A stretch of DNA of 64,000 bases, from NCBI GenBank assembly GCA_003283765.1, contig QBVY01000001.1:1-64000 (forward strand). Reading direction: 5' to 3'. Below the pieces are notes generated by a model. It searched no databases and was not told the DNA's origin. It was given only the letters and a program-made list of their open reading frames with translations. This document shows positions 51,084 through 64,000 of this stretch, in pieces. The position numbers were made by a program, and so were the translations under genes. Positions within the stretch are counted from its first letter, which is position 1. Every line of letters starts with the position of its first letter. This DNA comes from SAR86 cluster bacterium AG-313-N18. GTDB lineage: Bacteria > Pseudomonadota > Gammaproteobacteria > Magnimaribacterales > D2472.

Positions 51084-52445
51084 TTGACAGCAAAAACAAT
51101 GGAAGAACTAGTGGCCCTATGCAAAAGAAGGGGGTTTATATTTCAATCAAACGAAATTTATGGTGGTTTACAAGGTTTATATGACTACGGGCCATTGGGT
51201 GTTGAGCTCAAAAACAACTTGAAACAGTCATGGTGGAGAGAAATGGTTTTTGACAGAGATGATGTGGAAGGTTTAGATGCCTCGATACTAACAAAGCCAA
51301 ATGTCCTTAAATTTTCAGGCCATGAGGATACTTTCACTGACCCGCTCGTAGATTGTAAAGATTGCAAATCTAGGTGGCGCGCTGATCAACTAAAGACCGA
51401 CAAATGCCCCGCGTGTGGCTCAATTAACCTCACTGATCCGAGGCCATTTAATCTCATGTTTAAAACATCTGTAGGGCCAGTAGAAGATAAAGATTCTTTT
51501 GCTTATCTAAGACCTGAAACAGCACAGCATATTTTTACAAACTTTAAAAACGTTATAGATTCAACATCTAAACAACTTCCATTTGGAATTGCACAAATAG
51601 GTAAAGCTTTTAGAAATGAGATTACTCCAAGAAATTTTGTATTCAGAGTGAGGGAGTTTGAGCAGATGGAACTTGAGTTTTTTGTTGTTCCTGGGACAGA
51701 TGAACAATGGCATGAGTCTTGGGTAGAATCAAGATTAAGTTGGTGGGATGCCCAAGGGGTAAGCAAAAATAATCTTGAACTTTATCATGTCCCTGAGGAT
51801 GAGCTTGCCCATTATTCGAAAGCCACAGTCGATATTATGTATAAATTTCCACACGGATTAGAAGAGTTAGAAGGCATTGCTAATCGAACAGACTTTGATT
51901 TGGGATCACACAGTAAGAATCAGACTGAATTAGATATCCAGTCAAATGTTTTAGAAAACAATGAGTCCAATGCAAGACTGGCAACACAAGACCAAGAAAC
52001 AAAAAAATGGACTGTTCCATATGTAATTGAGCCCTCAGCTGGTGTTGATAGGGGTATTCTTGCGGTGCTCAATGAAGCATATAAGGTTGAAGAGCTAGAT
52101 GATGGTAAAACTAGAACAGTTTTAAATCTCAAGCCTCACCTAGCACCTATCAAGGCTGCAGTTATACCGCTTAAAAAAAATCATCAAGGTTTAGTTGATA
52201 TTGCATCAAACATTAAAAAAGATTTACAAAAACTTAGGCTTGGACGAGTATTGCTAGAAAATTCTGGAAATATTGGAAAAAGTTATAGGCGTCATGACGA
52301 AATAGGTACGCCATTATGTATTACAGTTGATTTTGATACCCTTGAGAACGACTCAGTAACAATTCGAGATAGAGATACTATGCAGCAAACTCGAATTGAA
52401 ATTTCTCAACTATCAAAATATTTGGAGGGCTTGATTTTAAAGTAG
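51084..52445 (+). CDS. glyS: Glycyl-tRNA synthetase, single-chain (alpha2) type; TTG start 51084 or ATG 51099
   Basis: [63 protein letters not shown]; homologous to Thermus/eukaryotic-type GlyRS, not GlyQ/GlyS. Confidence 0.95.
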   Translation: MTAKTMEELVALCKRRGFIFQSNEIYGGLQGLYDYGPLGVELKNNLKQSWWREMVFDRDDVEGLDASILTKPNVLKFSGHEDTFTDPLVDCKDCKSRWRADQLKTDKCPACGSINLTDPRPFNLMFKTSVGPVEDKDSFAYLRPETAQHIFTNFKNVIDSTSKQLPFGIAQIGKAFRNEITPRNFVFRVREFEQMELEFFVVPGTDEQWHESWVESRLSWWDAQGVSKNNLELYHVPEDELAHYSKATVDIMYKFPHGLEELEGIANRTDFDLGSHSKNQTELDIQSNVLENNESNARLATQDQETKKWTVPYVIEPSAGVDRGILAVLNEAYKVEELDDGKTRTVLNLKPHLAPIKAAVIPLKKNHQGLVDIASNIKKDLQKLRLGRVLLENSGNIGKSYRRHDEIGTPLCITVDFDTLENDSVTIRDRDTMQQTRIEISQLSKYLEGLILK

Positions 52446-52496
52446 ACAAAAGTCACTATTTAATAAGTATAAATAATTAATATTGTTATATTTTAT

Positions 52497-56177
<3,681 letters not shown>

Positions 56178-56181
56178 TAAC

Positions 56182-57279
56182 CTAAATAAGGAGAGGCATT
56201 ACAACATATTTAGGGCTATCGCTTCCTGGGGGTGTAAGTAGGCAACTTTTATCAGACCCAAAGAAATTAATGTGACATGTATCCGTTTGCATGTGTGACA
56301 TTATTTCTTGCAGGTAAGTAACGTTAAATGCAATATCTAGTTCTTCTCCATTATATAAAGTTGGAAAAAATTCTTCTGCCTCTTCTTGCTCTGGATTATT
56401 TGCTGAAATTCTAACACCGTCACTAGAAGTAATTAATCGAATGCCTTTATATTTTTCGCTCGATAAAACAGAAACTCTGCTCAATGTCTCTGAAAAATCT
56501 TTTACGTTAATTTCTAAAACTGAGCTCTCGCCCGAAGGAATAACTTGTTGATAATCTGGAAATTTACCATCTATTAATTTGCTTTTAAAAATGATATTTC
56601 CAACCGCAAGTTCCAAAGAGGCTTTATTGATTTTTAATTCCGCGTCTCCATCTTCATCAGATAAGAATTTTGCCATTTCATTGATTGATTTTCTTGGAAT
56701 GATGCCTGAGAAAGCGTTGTCAGATTGTGTGGCAAGATTTGCAACTGCTAGCCTATGCGCATCTGTTGTAACAGCTGTTATTTCTCCACCACTAATTGAT
56801 AGATACAAACCATTTAAATAATGCCTCCAGTCTTGGTTGCCCATGGCAAAAGATGTATTTTTTATTAGCTCTCTTAAGTCTTTTGCTGGGATAACAAGAG
56901 GAGTATCTCCAGAGTCTATATCAAAAACAGGAAAGTCTGCGCTGGGAAGAGTTGATAGTGAGTACTTACCATTGGTTGTTTTAATATTTAATTTATCGCC
57001 ATTTAAAGATAATTTAATCTCTTCTCCATCAGGAATTAATCTGCAGAGCTCATTTAATTTTTTTGCTGAGGTTGTAGTCTTACCAGAAGATTCTAAGTTT
57101 GCTAATGGGCCGCTTGTGGTCACCTCAGATTCAAGATCTGTTGCTGTTAATTTAAACGTTTTTTCATCTACCTCAAATAGAACATTAGCAAGTATTGGAA
57201 GTGTTTGTCTTTTTTCTACGACGCCCAAAGTAGTGTTAAGAGCTGAAACAATATCCTCTTTTTTAACAGTGATTTCCAT
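56182..57279 (-). CDS. dnaN: DNA polymerase III beta clamp
   Basis: QTLPILANVLFEV, TDAHRLA, C-terminal YVVMPLLI. Confidence 0.96.
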   Translation of the reverse strand: MEITVKKEDIVSALNTTLGVVEKRQTLPILANVLFEVDEKTFKLTATDLESEVTTSGPLANLESSGKTTTSAKKLNELCRLIPDGEEIKLSLNGDKLNIKTTNGKYSLSTLPSADFPVFDIDSGDTPLVIPAKDLRELIKNTSFAMGNQDWRHYLNGLYLSISGGEITAVTTDAHRLAVANLATQSDNAFSGIIPRKSINEMAKFLSDEDGDAELKINKASLELAVGNIIFKSKLIDGKFPDYQQVIPSGESSVLEINVKDFSETLSRVSVLSSEKYKGIRLITSSDGVRISANNPEQEEAEEFFPTLYNGEELDIAFNVTYLQEIMSHMQTDTCHINFFGSDKSCLLTPPGSDSPKYVVMPLLI

Positions 57280-58569
57280 TTAGTTTGTTAACGTCCTATT
57301 TAGGTTTCTGTAGTCCTCTTCAAGAGAAGGAATTTCTTTTCTTAGCTCTTTGATTTTGCTACAAGCATGGAGCACAGTTGTATGGTCTCTTCCGTTAAAA
57401 GCTTCTCCAATTTCAGGGAGACTGTGGTTGGTTAATTCTTTTGTTAATGCCATAGCTAATTGTCTTGGTCTGGTGATAGATCGGCTTCTTCGTTTTGATA
57501 AAAGGTCGGATAGCTTGATGTTGTAATATTCTGCTACTGTCTTTTGGATATTATCTATGCTTACCATTTTTGCAGAAATAACAAATAAATCTTTTAATGC
57601 CTCTTTAACAAATGGTATGTCTATCTCCTGATCAGCAAACCTAGAGTTAGCAACCACCCTTTTTAAGGCTCCCTCTAACTCTCTAATGTTTGATCTAATC
57701 CTTTGAGCTATATAAATTGCGCAGTCATTTGGCAGGGTAACTCCCATAGAATTAGCCTTACTTAATAAGACCGCAGCACGCGTTTCAAGCTCTGGAGGCT
57801 CTATAATAACAGGCAAACCCCAGCCAAGCCTTGATTTTAAGCGCTCTTCAAGCCCGTCTATCTCCTTGGGATATTTATCACATGTAAGTATCATTTGGTG
57901 ATTGCGGTCTAAAAGTGCGTTAAATGTATGAAAAAACTCCTCTTGTGATTGCTCTTTACCTGCAAAAAACTGGATATCATCAATTAAAAGTGCGTCTGCA
58001 TTCCGGTAAAACTCCTTAAACTCGCTCATAGCGCCCAATTGGAGGGCTTTTACCATATCTGCAACAAATTTCTCAGAATGAACATAAACTATCCTTTTGG
58101 AGGTGTCTGAATTCAGTATTTCATTGCCCACAGCATGCATTAAGTGGGTTTTTCCAAGCCCTACGCCGCCATAAATGAATAATGGGTTGTAATCTCCTTT
58201 GGGGTTTGCTGCAACCTGTTTTGCAGCTGCTAGTGCCATATGATTGGATTTTCCCTCTACAAACGTATTAAACGTGAAATTTTGAACAAGGCCAGGGGTA
58301 TTTTCTTCTGTAACATTAAGTTTCTCAACAAATGTTGATTTATCAAGGGTTTTAAATTTTACATTTAATGACTCATCAGACTTATTAACTAAGTTTTCTA
58401 TAATCTGGCCTAAGTTTTCTTTGACATATGTAAGAACGAAGTCATTGGGGGCGCTTATCTCTAAATCATTTTTGTTGATATCAGCTCGCAAGGGTTTAAT
58501 CCAGGTGTTAAACTCTTCTTGTGACAGTTTAGCTTCAAGTTTTTCAGTGCATTCAGACCAAAATTTCAA
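57280..58569 (-). CDS. dnaA: Chromosomal replication initiator DnaA
   Basis: [46 protein letters not shown]. Confidence 0.98.
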   Translation of the reverse strand: MKFWSECTEKLEAKLSQEEFNTWIKPLRADINKNDLEISAPNDFVLTYVKENLGQIIENLVNKSDESLNVKFKTLDKSTFVEKLNVTEENTPGLVQNFTFNTFVEGKSNHMALAAAKQVAANPKGDYNPLFIYGGVGLGKTHLMHAVGNEILNSDTSKRIVYVHSEKFVADMVKALQLGAMSEFKEFYRNADALLIDDIQFFAGKEQSQEEFFHTFNALLDRNHQMILTCDKYPKEIDGLEERLKSRLGWGLPVIIEPPELETRAAVLLSKANSMGVTLPNDCAIYIAQRIRSNIRELEGALKRVVANSRFADQEIDIPFVKEALKDLFVISAKMVSIDNIQKTVAEYYNIKLSDLLSKRRSRSITRPRQLAMALTKELTNHSLPEIGEAFNGRDHTTVLHACSKIKELRKEIPSLEEDYRNLNRTLTN

Positions 58570-58645
58570 TTTATTAGACCTCCGGTAGAAAAGTTAGTCT
58601 AACAAAAACTAACAAGATATCTACAGCATAAGCATATGTATTTTC

Positions 58646-58654
58646 TGTGGATAA
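58646..58654 (-). promoter_or_regulatory. DnaA box (TTATCCACA, perfect) between dnaA and rpmH
   Basis: TGTGGATAA on + strand. Confidence 0.7.
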
Positions 58655-58701
58655 CTTGTTGGTATCTAATGTGTTTGTTTTTGAGCTTTTTTTCTTTCAA
58701 T

Positions 58702-58710
58702 TCATCCACA
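58702..58710 (+). promoter_or_regulatory. DnaA box-like (TCATCCACA, 1 mismatch) upstream of rpmH
   Basis: TCATCCACA; followed by TATAAT-like -10 in CTTTATAATTCGG. Confidence 0.5.
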
Positions 58711-58746
58711 ATGCTTTATAATTCGGGGCTAATTTTTTGAGTAATT

Positions 58747-58881
58747 ATGAAAAGAACATTTCAACCAAGCACATTAAAAAGAAAGCGAACTCACGGCTTT
58801 AGAGCAAGGATGTCAACGAAAGCTGGAAGAGCAGTTATTGCCAACAGAAGAAAAAAGGGCCGCAAGGTACTAACCGCTTAG
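58747..58881 (+). CDS. rpmH: 50S ribosomal protein L34
   Basis: Manual translation [44 protein letters not shown]; below ORF-track cutoff. Confidence 0.98.
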   Translation: MKRTFQPSTLKRKRTHGFRARMSTKAGRAVIANRRKKGRKVLTA

Positions 58882-58896
58882 TTTTTAGGCTCCGCT

Positions 58897-59178
58897 ATTT
58901 CTCAAAAAATTTTCCATTCAAGCTATTCATCAATATTTTTTGATGATGTTCCTCCAAATATTAAACTAAAGATTGTAGTAAAGAAGAAAGACTATTCTTT
59001 GGCGGTGCAGCGCAATAAAATTAAACGTTGGATAAGAGAAATTTTTAGAAAAAATTTGTTGAGTCATGGGTATGTTGTTATTGTAAGGCGTGGTTTTTTG
59101 GAGACCGGATTTAAAAATATCTCCATAGATTTCCAGGCTGCCTTAGATAACTTTGTAAATAAAGAACAAGACGATTAA
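58897..59178 (+). CDS. rnpA: Ribonuclease P protein component; probable non-canonical (ATT) start
   Basis: Frame reads ...ISQKIFHSSYSSIFFDDVPPNIKLKIVVKKKDYSLAVQRNKIKRWIREIFRKNLLSHGYVVIVRRG...; RNxxKRxxRExFR signature; conserved position rpmH-rnpA-yidD. Start coordinate is provisional. Confidence 0.82.
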   Translation: MSQKIFHSSYSSIFFDDVPPNIKLKIVVKKKDYSLAVQRNKIKRWIREIFRKNLLSHGYVVIVRRGFLETGFKNISIDFQAALDNFVNKEQDD

Positions 59179-59179
59179 T

Positions 59180-59392
59180 ATGAAAAAGTTTTTAATATTT
59201 ATGATAGGTTTTTATCAAAAATATTTGAGTTTTTTGTTGGGTAAGAATTGTAAGTTTGAGCCAACATGCTCTCAATACGCAAAAGATAGTATTGAAGCTC
59301 ATGGTTCTTTTGTTGGGGGTTACTATTCTTTGGTAAGAGTTTTAAAATGCGGGCCATGGTCAGCTGGTGGAGTAGATGAGGTAAAAAAATGA
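59180..59392 (+). CDS. yidD: Membrane protein insertion efficiency factor YidD
   Basis: FYQKYLSFLLGKNCKFEPTCSQYAKDSIEAHG. Confidence 0.95.
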   Translation: MKKFLIFMIGFYQKYLSFLLGKNCKFEPTCSQYAKDSIEAHGSFVGGYYSLVRVLKCGPWSAGGVDEVKK

Positions 59393-60939
59393 ATTGGAGA
59401 TATTTTTATATTGGCTCTGTTGTTGCTTTGTCATATGTTTTGTTTTTGTCCTGGAACTCGGAAAAAGAAATAAAACAGGAGTTTGCTGAGGCCTCTGCAA
59501 TTGTACAAAGCCAAACACAAGAGGTGTTACCTTTGGATGAAACGGTTGGTTTGGTAGAAATACAAAACAGCAAACTGATTTTAAAAATCAGCCCAACCAC
59601 TGGAAAAATATGGCAAGCAAGACTTAAGGAACACACGTATCTTAATAATAAAGATTCTCTGGGTGTAAGGTTGTTTGGGTTTGATAGAGCGGAAGGTTTT
59701 AAGTTTTATTTAAACAGTGGTTTTGGCACTCAGGTTAAAACATTTAAGGTTGTTGAAATATTGCCCTCGTCTTTAAGGCTTCTTTCTCTAGATGGAATGG
59801 TTTCGAAAGAAATTGCCTTAAAAACAGATGATTATGAGCTTTTAATAGAGGACAGATGGGTTGGACAACTCCCGTTGGATGTCCCGGCCCCATATGTGGC
59901 AATGTATAGAACAGATCTGCGGCCGTTAGATGCTCGGGATAATTTTTTTGAAAACAGCTCTTACACTGGTGTTGCTTTTAATACACCTAATGAGCCTTAT
60001 GCGAACACAAGGCTAAGAAGCGTTGATGAGCAAATTGAGTATTTCCAGAGAGGTGGTTGGGTCGCATTTATACAAAAATATTTTATGGCGGCTGTTCTTA
60101 CTCCATCGGATAGGGTTCAAACATTATTTGTGTCACCGCCCTTTGATGGGTCCGACACCTACCGAATGGGGGCAATTTCTAGAGAGGTTAAGGCTGGCGA
60201 GGTCAGCTCTGGTATTAGTCATAGAATATTCCTTGGTCCTAAAGTAAGGTCGGATTTAATTAGCAGGGCTCCTGATTTAGAGCTAACAATTGATATGGGT
60301 TGGTTTTGGTTTTTGTCTCAACCCCTAATGATGTTACTCAGCCTGATAAACAACCTGGTTGATAATTGGGGTGTTTCTATTGTCTTGCTAACAATTCTAA
60401 TTAAATTGTTGTTATGGCCTTTGTCTGCAAAAGGTTTTTCCAGTATGGCAAAAATGAGAACGGCGGGCCCAAAACTTAAAGAAATCCAAGAAAGGTATAA
60501 GGACGACAGAGCAAAACTTGGAACAGAGATGATGGCCTTATATAAAAAAGAGGGCATTAATCCAGCGGGGGGATGTTTTCCGCTTTTACTTCAAATGCCG
60601 GTCTTTGTGGCGTTCTTCTTCTGTTTAAGGGAGAGTGTTGAGCTCAGGCATGAATCATTCTTTTTTTGGATACAGGATTTGTCTGCACCGGATCCTTTTT
60701 TTATACTTCCTGTTATTTTTGCAGCGCTTATGTATTTAACACAGCAGTTAAACCCGCAGCCCCCTGGTATGGATCCAACCCAGGCTCAAATCATGAAGTT
60801 TATGCCAGTTATGATAGCTGCAATTTTTGTAATTATGCCAGCGGGTCTTGTGCTTTACTCTGTGGCAAACAGCGCCATTTCTCTTGTTCAACAAAAGGCA
60901 CTGTATAAGAAGTATGGTGCCCCAAGCGCACCTGCATAG
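59389..60939 (+). CDS. yidC: Membrane protein insertase YidC
   Basis: GWFWFLSQPLMMLLSLINN, MQMPVF-type LLLQMPVFVAFFFCLRES, LPVIFAALMYLTQQLNPQP. Confidence 0.96.
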   Translation: MNWRYFYIGSVVALSYVLFLSWNSEKEIKQEFAEASAIVQSQTQEVLPLDETVGLVEIQNSKLILKISPTTGKIWQARLKEHTYLNNKDSLGVRLFGFDRAEGFKFYLNSGFGTQVKTFKVVEILPSSLRLLSLDGMVSKEIALKTDDYELLIEDRWVGQLPLDVPAPYVAMYRTDLRPLDARDNFFENSSYTGVAFNTPNEPYANTRLRSVDEQIEYFQRGGWVAFIQKYFMAAVLTPSDRVQTLFVSPPFDGSDTYRMGAISREVKAGEVSSGISHRIFLGPKVRSDLISRAPDLELTIDMGWFWFLSQPLMMLLSLINNLVDNWGVSIVLLTILIKLLLWPLSAKGFSSMAKMRTAGPKLKEIQERYKDDRAKLGTEMMALYKKEGINPAGGCFPLLLQMPVFVAFFFCLRESVELRHESFFFWIQDLSAPDPFFILPVIFAALMYLTQQLNPQPPGMDPTQAQIMKFMPVMIAAIFVIMPAGLVLYSVANSAISLVQQKALYKKYGAPSAPA

Positions 60940-60941
60940 TT

Positions 60942-62249
60942 TTGATTTTTGCGCTTGCAACCCCTGTAGCCCAGTCTGCTATAGGTGTGTTTAGACTCTC
61001 GGGTGCTGGTTGTTGCGAAGCATTTAATAAGGCGCTTAACAAGCCCGTTTCCGATTATCGAAAAGTGTTTCTAAGAGATGTTATGTGGGATGGGGTTATT
61101 GTTGACAGGTGTTCGGTTGTTTTTTATTTAGCCCCAAGCAGTTACACCGGCGAAGATTCTGTTGAAGTGTTTTGTCATGGGGGTCTTTCTGTAATTAAGT
61201 CATTAACAGGTGTTTTTCTTCATCTTGGTTTCAGGGAGGCTGACCCTGGTGAGTTTTCAAGAATTGCTTTTGGGAACGGAAAGCTTTCTTTGAATGAGGC
61301 TGAGGCGGTTGTGGATCTGATTCATTCTGAGGACGAAAGCAGGGGGCAGCTCTCTTCAGAGGCGGTTGCTGGTAAATTGAGCAATATGATAAAAACCCTA
61401 GGCGATGAGGTTGATGCTATAAGGGTTTTTATAGAGGGAAGTATAGATTTTTCTGATGAGGATTATGATTTTATTTCTGAGGGATCGGTGGACGAAAGGC
61501 TGGTTGGGGTTAGGTCTTCTTTGGTGGGTTTAATTGACTCCTCTTTGGTGTCAACTAAAAAACTAACAAAAAACAGGGTTTTGTTTTTTGGCCCCCCCAA
61601 CACCGGTAAGTCTTCTTTGTTTAATAGAATGTTGGGGTTTGAAAGGGCTCTTGTTTCAAACGTTCCTGGCACCACTAGGGACTTAATAGATTCAGAGATT
61701 TTTTACAACAGCGTAAACATGGAGTTGGTTGATTCTGCGGGTGTTAGGGAAACCGATGATTTGATCGAAGCAAAGGGTGTTGCCCGCTCTGGAGATGAGG
61801 TTCATGATTCGGCTTTGGTTTTGGTTGTTTTGGATCACCTTACTGAAAGATTGGCCAAGGATTTCGCATCAATTTTAAATAAAAAAAACCATTTGTTTGT
61901 TTTCAACAAATCAGATAAAGGGTCTCCAAGCCAAGCATATGATTGTGTTGTGTCTGCAAAGACGGGCGAGGGTATTCAGGAGTTAAAAAAATTGATTTTT
62001 GGTTGTATTCAAAAAAATAGCGAGGATTCTAAAAAGACCTTTATTATAAGAGAGCGACATCTTGTTTTGTTTCAGTCAGCTTTATCAAGTATTGATGCTT
62101 GCATAGATAAGATTTCGAAAGAGAGCGATGTTGATGTTGCGGCTGAAGATTTAAGGATGGTGAGGGCGTCTTTTGATGAGTTCCTGGGTGTCAAATATCC
62201 AGATGATTTGTTGGGCGATATTTTTAATGATTTCTGCATAGGTAAGTAG
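60942..62249 (+). CDS. mnmE: tRNA modification GTPase MnmE (TTG start)
   Basis: GPPNTGKSSLFNRML, VPGTTRDLIDSEI, DSAGVRETDD, C-terminal FNDFCIGK. Confidence 0.95.
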   Translation: MIFALATPVAQSAIGVFRLSGAGCCEAFNKALNKPVSDYRKVFLRDVMWDGVIVDRCSVVFYLAPSSYTGEDSVEVFCHGGLSVIKSLTGVFLHLGFREADPGEFSRIAFGNGKLSLNEAEAVVDLIHSEDESRGQLSSEAVAGKLSNMIKTLGDEVDAIRVFIEGSIDFSDEDYDFISEGSVDERLVGVRSSLVGLIDSSLVSTKKLTKNRVLFFGPPNTGKSSLFNRMLGFERALVSNVPGTTRDLIDSEIFYNSVNMELVDSAGVRETDDLIEAKGVARSGDEVHDSALVLVVLDHLTERLAKDFASILNKKNHLFVFNKSDKGSPSQAYDCVVSAKTGEGIQELKKLIFGCIQKNSEDSKKTFIIRERHLVLFQSALSSIDACIDKISKESDVDVAAEDLRMVRASFDEFLGVKYPDDLLGDIFNDFCIGK

Positions 62250-62289
62250 ATAAAATGTGGAAAATTTGTGCTTAATTTTTTTGTTTTTT

Positions 62290-62298
62290 TTATCCACA
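62290..62298 (+). promoter_or_regulatory. DnaA box (TTATCCACA, perfect) between mnmE and mnmG
   Basis: TTATCCACA; one-mismatch copies nearby at 62256-62264 (TGTGGAAAA) and 62389-62397 (TTATCAACA). Confidence 0.65.
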
Positions 62299-62415
62299 GG
62301 TTATTTAATAAATGGTTACAGTTTATGGGTTTAGGTTTACATAGTTTATCAATGCTTGGGTCTCTTTTGGGGAAAGGGCGCATCCGTTTTATCAACAAAA
62401 AAAAGCCCCTTAATA

Positions 62416-62442
62416 ATAACAACAATAATATATTGTTGTTAT
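62416..62442. repeat. 12-bp perfect inverted repeat, 3-nt spacer, upstream of mnmG
   Basis: ATAACAACAATA-ata-TATTGTTGTTAT. Confidence 0.9.
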
Positions 62443-62460
62443 AACATTCTTATATATATG

Positions 62461-64000
62461 TTTGATGTAATAGTAATTGGTGGGGGTCATGCTGGTGTTG
62501 AGGCTGCACACGCGGTTTATAGGCAGGGCCTTAAATGCTGCCTGGTTACTTTTAAAATTGAAACCATAGGTCAAATGTCTTGCAATCCAGCTATTGGGGG
62601 TCTTGGAAAATCCCACCTTGTTAGAGAGGTTGATGCCTTGGGTGGAATTATGGCTCAAGCCACAGATCGTTCAGGCATTCAATCAAGAACCCTTAACACC
62701 AGAAAAGGTTTTGCGGTTCAGGCTCTCCGAGTTCAGTGCGATAGAGATAAATATAAACAAGCCATACAGCAACTTATGCTTGAAACAAATATCACCATTA
62801 AAGAGGGTGAAGTGGTAGATATTATCCTTGAACGGAATACCATTCTTGGGGTTGAATTAAGATCTGGTGAAAAAATCAACTCACCCAAAACCATTTTGAC
62901 CACAGGAACATTTTTAAACGGAGTAATGTATAAAGGCGATGAAAAGATTTCAGGAGGCCGTGTTGGAGATAGCACATCAATACCCTTGTCGGAAAAACTC
63001 TATGATTTAAAACTACCCATGGGAAGGCTTAAAACAGGAACACCAGCGCGAATAAAACTTTCCAGCATCAACCTAAACCTTATGGAAGAGCAACCAGGTG
63101 ACAAAAACCCGCCTCCCATGTCTGTTCTCCAACCACCCCAAGCAACGCTGTCGCAGATCTCCTGTTATATAACAAGGACTAACAAACAAACCCATAAAAT
63201 CATTTCAGATAACACCCACCTATCTGCAATGTACTCCGGAAAAATCTCTGGAATAGGGCCAAGATACTGTCCATCTATAGAGGATAAAATTAATAAGTTC
63301 GGCGAAAAAGACAGCCATCAAATTTTTATAGAACCTGAGGGCCTAGACAGGGACCTTGTTTATCCAAACGGTATTTCCACAAGTCTGCCCACCTCAGCGC
63401 AAAAAGAATTTGTAGAGTCTATTCAGGGGATGGAAAATTGCATAATAGAAGAATTTGGTTACGCCGTAGAATATGACTTCATTGACCCCAGATCATTGAA
63501 ACCAACGCTGGAAACAAAATTTATTAAAAACCTGTATCTTGCGGGCCAAATAAACGGTACAACGGGATACGAAGAGGCGGCAGCACAGGGCCTTGTTGCG
63601 GGCATTAATGCTGCTCAAAACATTCTTAATAAACCGGATGTAGTTTTTGATAGAAGCGAGGCATATATAGGTGTTTTGATAGATGACCTAACGCTTCATG
63701 GTGTAACAGAACCATACAGAATGTTTACAAGCAGAGCAGAGTTCCGCCTCATGCTTTCCCAGGATACCGCATGCCAGAGGCTTACCGAAAAGGGCCATTC
63801 ACTTGGTTTGATTGCAGAAAAAACATTTGACGCTTACCTGGAAAAAGAAAATACATACCAAAATTTTTTAAAACAAATAAAAAAAATAAAAATAAAACAC
63901 AACAACAAGCCTACAACAGGAGAAGATTTGCTCAAAAGAACCGACCTCGCCTCAAGCGAAATTAAACTGCTTCTAAAAATCTCCAAGGACAAAGAAGAGT
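62461..64000 (+). CDS. mnmG: tRNA uridine-5-carboxymethylaminomethyl(34) synthesis enzyme MnmG (3' end outside window)
   Basis: [75 protein letters not shown]; absent from track because it runs off the edge. Confidence 0.97.

Noticed and set aside
56837-57283. 148-aa + strand ORF inside dnaN
   Set aside because: Antisense shadow of dnaN; no domain or independent ribosome-binding context
62072-62658. Minus-strand ORFs of 117 and 82 aa across the mnmE-mnmG gap
   Set aside because: Span mnmE end, AT-rich intergenic DNA and mnmG start on the opposite strand; composition artefacts

Overview
AT-rich, very compact window carrying an ordinary chromosomal backbone, most likely from a streamlined marine-type gammaproteobacterium (taxonomy is inferred from gene content and order). 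I found no CRISPR array, prophage, transposon, rRNA, tRNA or defence island. The window runs: miaB (partial), phoD-like, orn/rsgA, ubiE-ubiJ-ubiB-tatABC, tkt-pgk-fba(class I), metK-ahcY-lptM-lysA-dapF-DUF484-xerC, small redox proteins (c4, c5, pseudoazurin-like, DsbA), engB/Coq4-like/polA, pckA-gshA, a complete caa3-type cytochrome oxidase and heme A cluster, aroE-hemF-tsaC-purE, def-fmt-trkA-trkH, a single-chain GlyRS, plsC, gyrB-recF-dnaN-dnaA, and rpmH-rnpA-yidD-yidC-mnmE-mnmG (partial). The observations most worth a second look are: (1) an abrupt strand-composition inversion between mnmE and mnmG, at a gap with DnaA boxes and a 12-bp perfect inverted repeat; (2) a Coq4-like protein with an exact HDxxH-x11-E motif in a genome that also has UbiE/UbiJ/UbiB/UbiK; (3) rnpA with no ATG/GTG/TTG start, in frame with the rpmH stop; (4) alpha2-type GlyRS and class I aldolase sitting where related gammaproteobacteria carry glyQS and class II fba; (5) all eight convergent gene junctions spaced between -12 and +4 nt; (6) a 33-aa LptM-like lipoprotein whose start codon lies inside the ahcY terminator hairpin. 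No clearly new multi-gene system is evident.
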